The notes under the pieces are model-generated. The model was not told where the DNA came from and ran no database searches. It saw nothing but the letters and a program-made list of their open reading frames with translations. The position numbers and the translations under genes are program-made. From positions 432,550 through 496,549 of the forward strand of contig JBBILX010000002.1 of the NCBI GenBank assembly GCA_037444685.1: DNA of 64,000 nt. The letters run 5' to 3'. How positions within the stretch are numbered: position 1 is the stretch's first letter; the number at the start of each line of letters is the position of its first letter. Shown here piece by piece: positions 60,225-64,000 of this stretch. Source of the DNA: UBA964 sp037444685. GTDB taxonomy: Bacteria > Pseudomonadota > Gammaproteobacteria > Steroidobacterales > Steroidobacteraceae.

Positions 60225-61410
60225 TCGCCGCGTCGAGACCAGCCAGGGTCAGCGGGAACATCCGCTCGCCGACGAGCTCGCGCAGCAGGCGAATCGAGGG
60301 CGTCCACTCCCAGCGATCCTGCGGCTCGGGGTTGAGCCAGACGAGGCGCGGAAAATGCACGGTCAGCCGCTGGATCCAGACGGCGCCCGCCTCCGCATTC
60401 CAGTGTTCGACGCTGCCGCCCGGCTGCGTGATCTCGTACGGACTCATCGTCGCGTCGCCGACGATGACGACCCGATAGTCGGCATTGAACGTGCGCAGTA
60501 GCTGGTCCGTCGGTGTCCGCGCGGCGTGTCGGCGCCGGTTGTCCCTCCAGAGCGTTTCGTAGATGCAGTTGTGGAAGTAGAAGTGCTCGAGGCACTTGAA
60601 CTCGCTGCGCGCGGCCGAGAACAGCTCCTCGCAGGCGCGTACGTGATCGTCCATCGAGCCGCCGACGTCGAGCAGCAGCAGCACCTTGACGGCGTTGCGC
60701 CGCTCCGGCACGAGCTTCAGATCGAGCAGACCGGCATTGCGCGCCGTCGCATCGATGGTGCCCTCGAGGTCGAGATGCTCCGGAGCACCCTCGCGCGCGA
60801 ACCGCCGAAGCCTGCGCAGGGCGAGCTTGAGGTTGCGGGTACCGAGCTCGACTTCGTCGTCGAGGTTGCGATACTCACGCTGGTCCCAGACCTTGACGGC
60901 GCGCCGATGGCGTGAGCGATCCTGGCCGATGCGGACCGCCTCCGGGTTGTAGCCTTGTGCGCCGAACGGCGACGTGCCGGCCGTGCCAACCCACTTGTTG
61001 CCACCCTGATGACGCCCTTTCTGCTCGCGCAGGCGGTCGCGGAGCGTCTCGAGCAGTGTCTGCCAGCCGCCGAGCGACGCGACCCTGGCGCGCTCCTCAG
61101 CGGTCAGCAGCCGCTCGCCGAGCGCCCTCAGCCAGTCGGCCGGAACCTCGGCCAGCAGGGTCTCGAAAGCCCGCTCGGCGCCCGCGAAATACTCGGCGAA
61201 GACGCGGTCGAAGCGGTCGTAGAAGCGCTCGTCCTTGATTAGCGCCAGCCGCGCCAGCCAGTAGAACTGCTCCGCCGAACAGAACGCGACGCGTGCCTTG
61301 AGCGCCTCGAGCAGCGACAGGAACTCGGTCAGGCTGACCGGCAGGCCGGCGGAACGCAGCGCGAAAAAGAAACGTATCAGCACCGGGTGAGCCCGCGAGT
61401 ACCGAGGCAC
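60187..61410 (-). CDS. VWA domain protein, CoxE-like
   Basis: Cytoplasmic VWA protein of the type paired with MoxR ATPases. Of its 407 residues, the N-terminal helical part (LIRFFFALRSAGLPVSLTEF) and the C-terminal VWA domain are seen, with MIDAS motif DVGGS (248-252) and the later metal-site region VIVGDATMSPYE. The gene starts 26 bases after the MoxR gene, and its 3' end overlaps the ChuX-like gene by 38 bases. Such pairs assist maturation or assembly of enzymes; the client here is unknown. Confidence 0.88.
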   Translation of the reverse strand: MPRYSRAHPVLIRFFFALRSAGLPVSLTEFLSLLEALKARVAFCSAEQFYWLARLALIKDERFYDRFDRVFAEYFAGAERAFETLLAEVPADWLRALGERLLTAEERARVASLGGWQTLLETLRDRLREQKGRHQGGNKWVGTAGTSPFGAQGYNPEAVRIGQDRSRHRRAVKVWDQREYRNLDDEVELGTRNLKLALRRLRRFAREGAPEHLDLEGTIDATARNAGLLDLKLVPERRNAVKVLLLLDVGGSMDDHVRACEELFSAARSEFKCLEHFYFHNCIYETLWRDNRRRHAARTPTDQLLRTFNADYRVVIVGDATMSPYEITQPGGSVEHWNAEAGAVWIQRLTVHFPRLVWLNPEPQDRWEWTPSIRLLRELVGERMFPLTLAGLDAAIRALRRSGAAGP

Positions 61411-61436
61411 CGTCCGCTGATCGCCATGACGCAGAC

Positions 61437-62288
61437 CTAGCGGGCTCTGCGGCTCAGGAAGATCAGCTGCTCGACGAGATGCACGTCCTGCTCATTCTTG
61501 AGCAGTGCGCCGTAGAGCGGTGGAATCGCCTTCTTCGGGTCGTCGCCGCGCAGCGCCTCCGGCGGCACGTCCTCGGCGACGAGCAGCTTGATCCAGTCGA
61601 GCAGTTCCGAGGTCGAGGGTTTCTTCTTGAGGCCCGGCGTCTCACGCAGCCTGAAGAAGGCGGCCAGTGCCTCCGCCAGCAGTTCGCGCTTGAGTCCGGG
61701 GTAGTGGACCTCGACGATGCGCTCCATGGTCTGTGGGTCGGGGAAGCGGATGTAATGGAAGAAGCAGCGGCGCAGGAAGGCGTCCGGCAGCTCCTTCTCG
61801 TTGTTGCTCGTGATCAGGATGATGGGACGGTGTCGCGCGCGCACGAGTTCGCGGGTCTCGTAGACGTAGAACTCCATGCGATCGAGTTCGCGCAGAAGGT
61901 CGTTCGGGAACTCGATGTCGGCCTTGTCGATCTCGTCGATCAGCAGCACGGGTCGCACATCGGCGACGAAGGCCTCCCAGAGCTTGCCGCGCACGATGTA
62001 ATTGCGGATGTCGTGCACGCGGTCGTCGCCGAGCTGGGAATCACGCAGGCGGGAGACCGCGTCGTACTCGTACAGACCCTGCTGCGCCTTGCTCGTCGAC
62101 TTGATGTGCCACTCGAAGAGTGGCGCGCCGAGCGATCGTGCGATCTCCTCGGCGAGCTGGGTCTTGCCGGTGCCGGGTTCACCCTTGATGAGCAGCGGTC
62201 GGCCGAGCGTGATCGACGCGTTGACGGCCATGGTCAGATCGTCCGTCGCCACGTAGCGCGCAGTACCGGTGAAGCGATTGTCGGTCAC
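61437..62288 (-). CDS. MoxR-type AAA+ ATPase
   Basis: AAA+ chaperone-like ATPase. Its 283 residues carry Walker A GEPGTGKT (36-43), Walker B VLLIDEIDKAD and sensor ITSNNEKELPDAFLRRC. GTG at 62288 overlaps the upstream acylase stop by four bases (GTGA), so the start is well fixed and the genes are translationally coupled. It pairs with the CoxE-like protein downstream. Confidence 0.93.
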   Translation of the reverse strand: MTDNRFTGTARYVATDDLTMAVNASITLGRPLLIKGEPGTGKTQLAEEIARSLGAPLFEWHIKSTSKAQQGLYEYDAVSRLRDSQLGDDRVHDIRNYIVRGKLWEAFVADVRPVLLIDEIDKADIEFPNDLLRELDRMEFYVYETRELVRARHRPIILITSNNEKELPDAFLRRCFFHYIRFPDPQTMERIVEVHYPGLKRELLAEALAAFFRLRETPGLKKKPSTSELLDWIKLLVAEDVPPEALRGDDPKKAIPPLYGALLKNEQDVHLVEQLIFLSRRAR

Positions 62289-64000
62289 GGAACCACCTCG
62301 ATGCGATGCAGGGCGGGACCGGGCAGCAAAGGCTCGGGACGACCCTCTGCCCAGGCATCGAATGATGAGCGATAGAACGGCGAGAGGGGATGTCCCGATT
62401 GGCCGCCGGGCAGCTGCAGATAACCCTCCGCCTCCCGACCGGGCGCGACCGCGAGGCGCTCGGAAGCACCAAAGGCGCCGACCTGCACGCGCGGCATGTG
62501 ACTGTCGCCGGGCAGCTCGCGCACGGGCATGTCGACGAGGTGCGACAGTCCCGGCAGCGCCGCCGAGAGCGGATGACGGATCCTGACGGGCCGCCCGGCC
62601 CCGAAGGTGCAGCGTTCGAGCGGCCCGCAGGCTTCGCGCAGCGCCGCGGCGAGCGCATCGGTCTCGCGGAGCAGGAACTCGCGCCAGTTCGCGCCGGCGT
62701 CGGCCGGGAGCAGGTGCTCGGGCTGCTCGCTGACGAGCCGCCACAGCGGCCCCTCGAACTGGCTCGAGACCAGCGGCGTGTCGGCCGGCACGCCGATTCC
62801 GCGCATGAGCATGGACCAGATCCGCAGGGCGACGCGCTCGCGGAACTCACGGACGATGCGGTAACCGACCGAATCGACCGCCGCGCGCCCGCCCCAGCGC
62901 TCGACCTCAAACCGCATCTCGAGCCGCTGCGGCGCGTTCCTGACCGCCTGCTCATCGAGCAGCGCGAGCAGCAAGGTCCGCCAGCGCGCCAGGAACAGCG
63001 CGCGGTCGTCGAGCTGGATCGCCAGCATCGACGCCGGCGTCGCCGGCTCGCGCAACGCGAGCAGCCCGTCGCGGATCTGCCGTGCGCGCGCGCCGAGGTC
63101 GTAGCCGGCGCCACGCGGCGCCTCATCGCCGGCGAGCGCGAATTCCGCCTCGCCTTCGACCGGTCGCGCATTGGCGCTCCAGATGTAGCCGCTCTCGGGG
63201 TCGACGATGCGCGGCTGCTCCGGGACCGCTCGCCAGACCACCGGTGACTCGGCCGAGGGACCCGCCGCGCTGGCCGGCATGCGGCCGAGGATGGTCCAGC
63301 CGATGCGGCCCGCGCGGTCAGCGACCACGAGGTTCTGGTGCGGGATGCCTACGTTGGCAGCGACGTCGAGCACCTCCGCGACGCTCTGCGCGGCGGAGAG
63401 CGCGACGATCTCGAGGTTCGTCGCACCCGGCTCGAGGGCGAGCCAGCGCGCCAGCGCGCAGGTCTGCCCGTCGGCGCCGACGTCGATGAGGACACCGAGC
63501 GGCGAGTCGAGCACCTCGAGCGCCACCGGCTCGCCGCCGCGCACGCGCAAGCTCTCGCGTCGCACCCCGAAGCGGCGCAGGCCCGCCTGGGTTCGGTACT
63601 CGCGCCTGGGCGGATCGCAACTGACCAGCGAGACGTCGCTCCAGTCACCGAGACTGTTGGTGAAGCCCCACGCGATGCGACCATTGGAACCGACGACCAG
63701 AGCGGGCGCTCCCGGCAGAGACACCCCGATCAGATCGAGCGACTCGCCGACGACGAGCCGGGTCCGATACCAGGTGGCGGGCACTCCGAGTCCGAGGTGC
63801 ATGTCATTGGCGAGCAGCGCGGCGCCGTGGCCGGTATGGCGCCCCGCCACGGCCCACGCATTACTGCCGGGCACGGGCGGCAACGCCACCGGCTGCCGCA
63901 GCGGGGGCAGGTCCCGCGGCGACCCGCCGGGCGCCGGGAGGTGACGCAGGTCGAGCACGGCCGGGGGCGGCACCAGCGGCGACTGCGGCGGCGCCGCGGC
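62285..64000 (-). CDS. Penicillin acylase family Ntn-hydrolase (5' part beyond window)
   Basis: Family of self-cleaving N-terminal-nucleophile amidases (penicillin G, cephalosporin and acyl-homoserine-lactone acylases). The reading frame continues open to base 64000, so the signal peptide and most of the alpha chain are outside. The autocatalytic site is visible: GSNAWAVAG, with the Ser codon at 63865-63863 becoming the beta-chain N-terminus. NDMHLGLGVPATWY and WGFTNSLGDWSDV follow as in the family. The substrate (antibiotic, homoserine lactone or other amide) cannot be decided. Confidence 0.88.
   Translation of the reverse strand, partial: AAAPPQSPLVPPPAVLDLRHLPAPGGSPRDLPPLRQPVALPPVPGSNAWAVAGRHTGHGAALLANDMHLGLGVPATWYRTRLVVGESLDLIGVSLPGAPALVVGSNGRIAWGFTNSLGDWSDVSLVSCDPPRREYRTQAGLRRFGVRRESLRVRGGEPVALEVLDSPLGVLIDVGADGQTCALARWLALEPGATNLEIVALSAAQSVAEVLDVAANVGIPHQNLVVADRAGRIGWTILGRMPASAAGPSAESPVVWRAVPEQPRIVDPESGYIWSANARPVEGEAEFALAGDEAPRGAGYDLGARARQIRDGLLALREPATPASMLAIQLDDRALFLARWRTLLLALLDEQAVRNAPQRLEMRFEVERWGGRAAVDSVGYRIVREFRERVALRIWSMLMRGIGVPADTPLVSSQFEGPLWRLVSEQPEHLLPADAGANWREFLLRETDALAAALREACGPLERCTFGAGRPVRIRHPLSAALPGLSHLVDMPVRELPGDSHMPRVQVGAFGASERLAVAPGREAEGYLQLPGGQSGHPLSPFYRSSFDAWAEGRPEPLLPGPALHRIEVVP

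Overview
This 64 kb window is GC-rich (roughly 70% by eye) and almost fully coding. It looks like core chromosome of a gammaproteobacterium. Diagnostic neighbourhoods include pilR-pilA-pilBCD-coaE-zapD-yacG, dciA between lpxC and secA, a complete mraZ-to-ftsZ division and cell-wall (dcw) cluster preceded by rnpB and rsmI, lpoA-yraN, sspAB-petABC-degS, murA-ibaG, and kdsDC-lptCAB-rpoN-hpf-rapZ. The high GC, the two exported prolyl peptidases and the use of DciA rather than DnaC suggest a lineage around Xanthomonadales, Nevskiales or Steroidobacterales, but this cannot be settled from one window. I saw no tRNA, rRNA, insertion sequence, prophage, CRISPR array or origin.

Layout. 1-7.6 kb: end of pilR, the major pilin gene with a near-perfect sigma54 promoter and a strong terminator, then pilB, pilC, pilD, coaE, zapD and yacG. 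7.9-13.8 kb: a thiopurine methyltransferase, a divergent pair of exported serine peptidases (prolyl oligopeptidase and DPP IV) and a beta-carbonic anhydrase. 13.8-20.1 kb, minus strand: an M23 peptidase, secA (TTG start, leader hairpin), a MutT hydrolase, an aldehyde dehydrogenase and an unknown glycine-tailed protein. 20.3-20.7 kb: dciA, with an AT-rich 5' end. 20.7-39.7 kb, minus strand: the dcw cluster, 15 genes from mraZ to ftsZ, then lpxC. Nearly every junction overlaps by 1, 4 or 8 bases. The cluster has a consensus sigma70 promoter and a MraZ operator at its head. 39.8-40.2 kb: RNase P RNA. 40.3-43.5 kb: rsmI, lpoA and yraN. 43.5-50.2 kb: sspB, sspA, the cytochrome bc1 genes, a DegS-type protease, murA and ibaG. 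50.3-57.8 kb: Kdo synthesis, LPS export, rpoN, hpf, rapZ and mgtE. 57.8-64 kb: a patatin-like protein, an exported Bcp peroxiredoxin paired with an exported ChuX/HutX-like protein, and an operon of a penicillin-acylase family hydrolase, a MoxR ATPase and a CoxE-type VWA protein.

How the parts fit. Envelope growth dominates: peptidoglycan precursor synthesis (MurA to MurG, MraY, Ddl), septation (FtsZ, A, Q, L, I, W, ZapD, LpoA), LPS (LpxC, KdsD/C, LptC/A/B) and protein export (SecA, DegS). RpoN and PilR, encoded 52 kb apart here, meet at the pilA promoter. The less explained parts are the exported heme-carrier-like protein with its peroxiredoxin, the acylase-MoxR-VWA operon, the small partner of the aldehyde dehydrogenase, and the secA leader. 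Coding starts were chosen from family length, ribosome sites and operon overlaps, and uncertain ones are marked.
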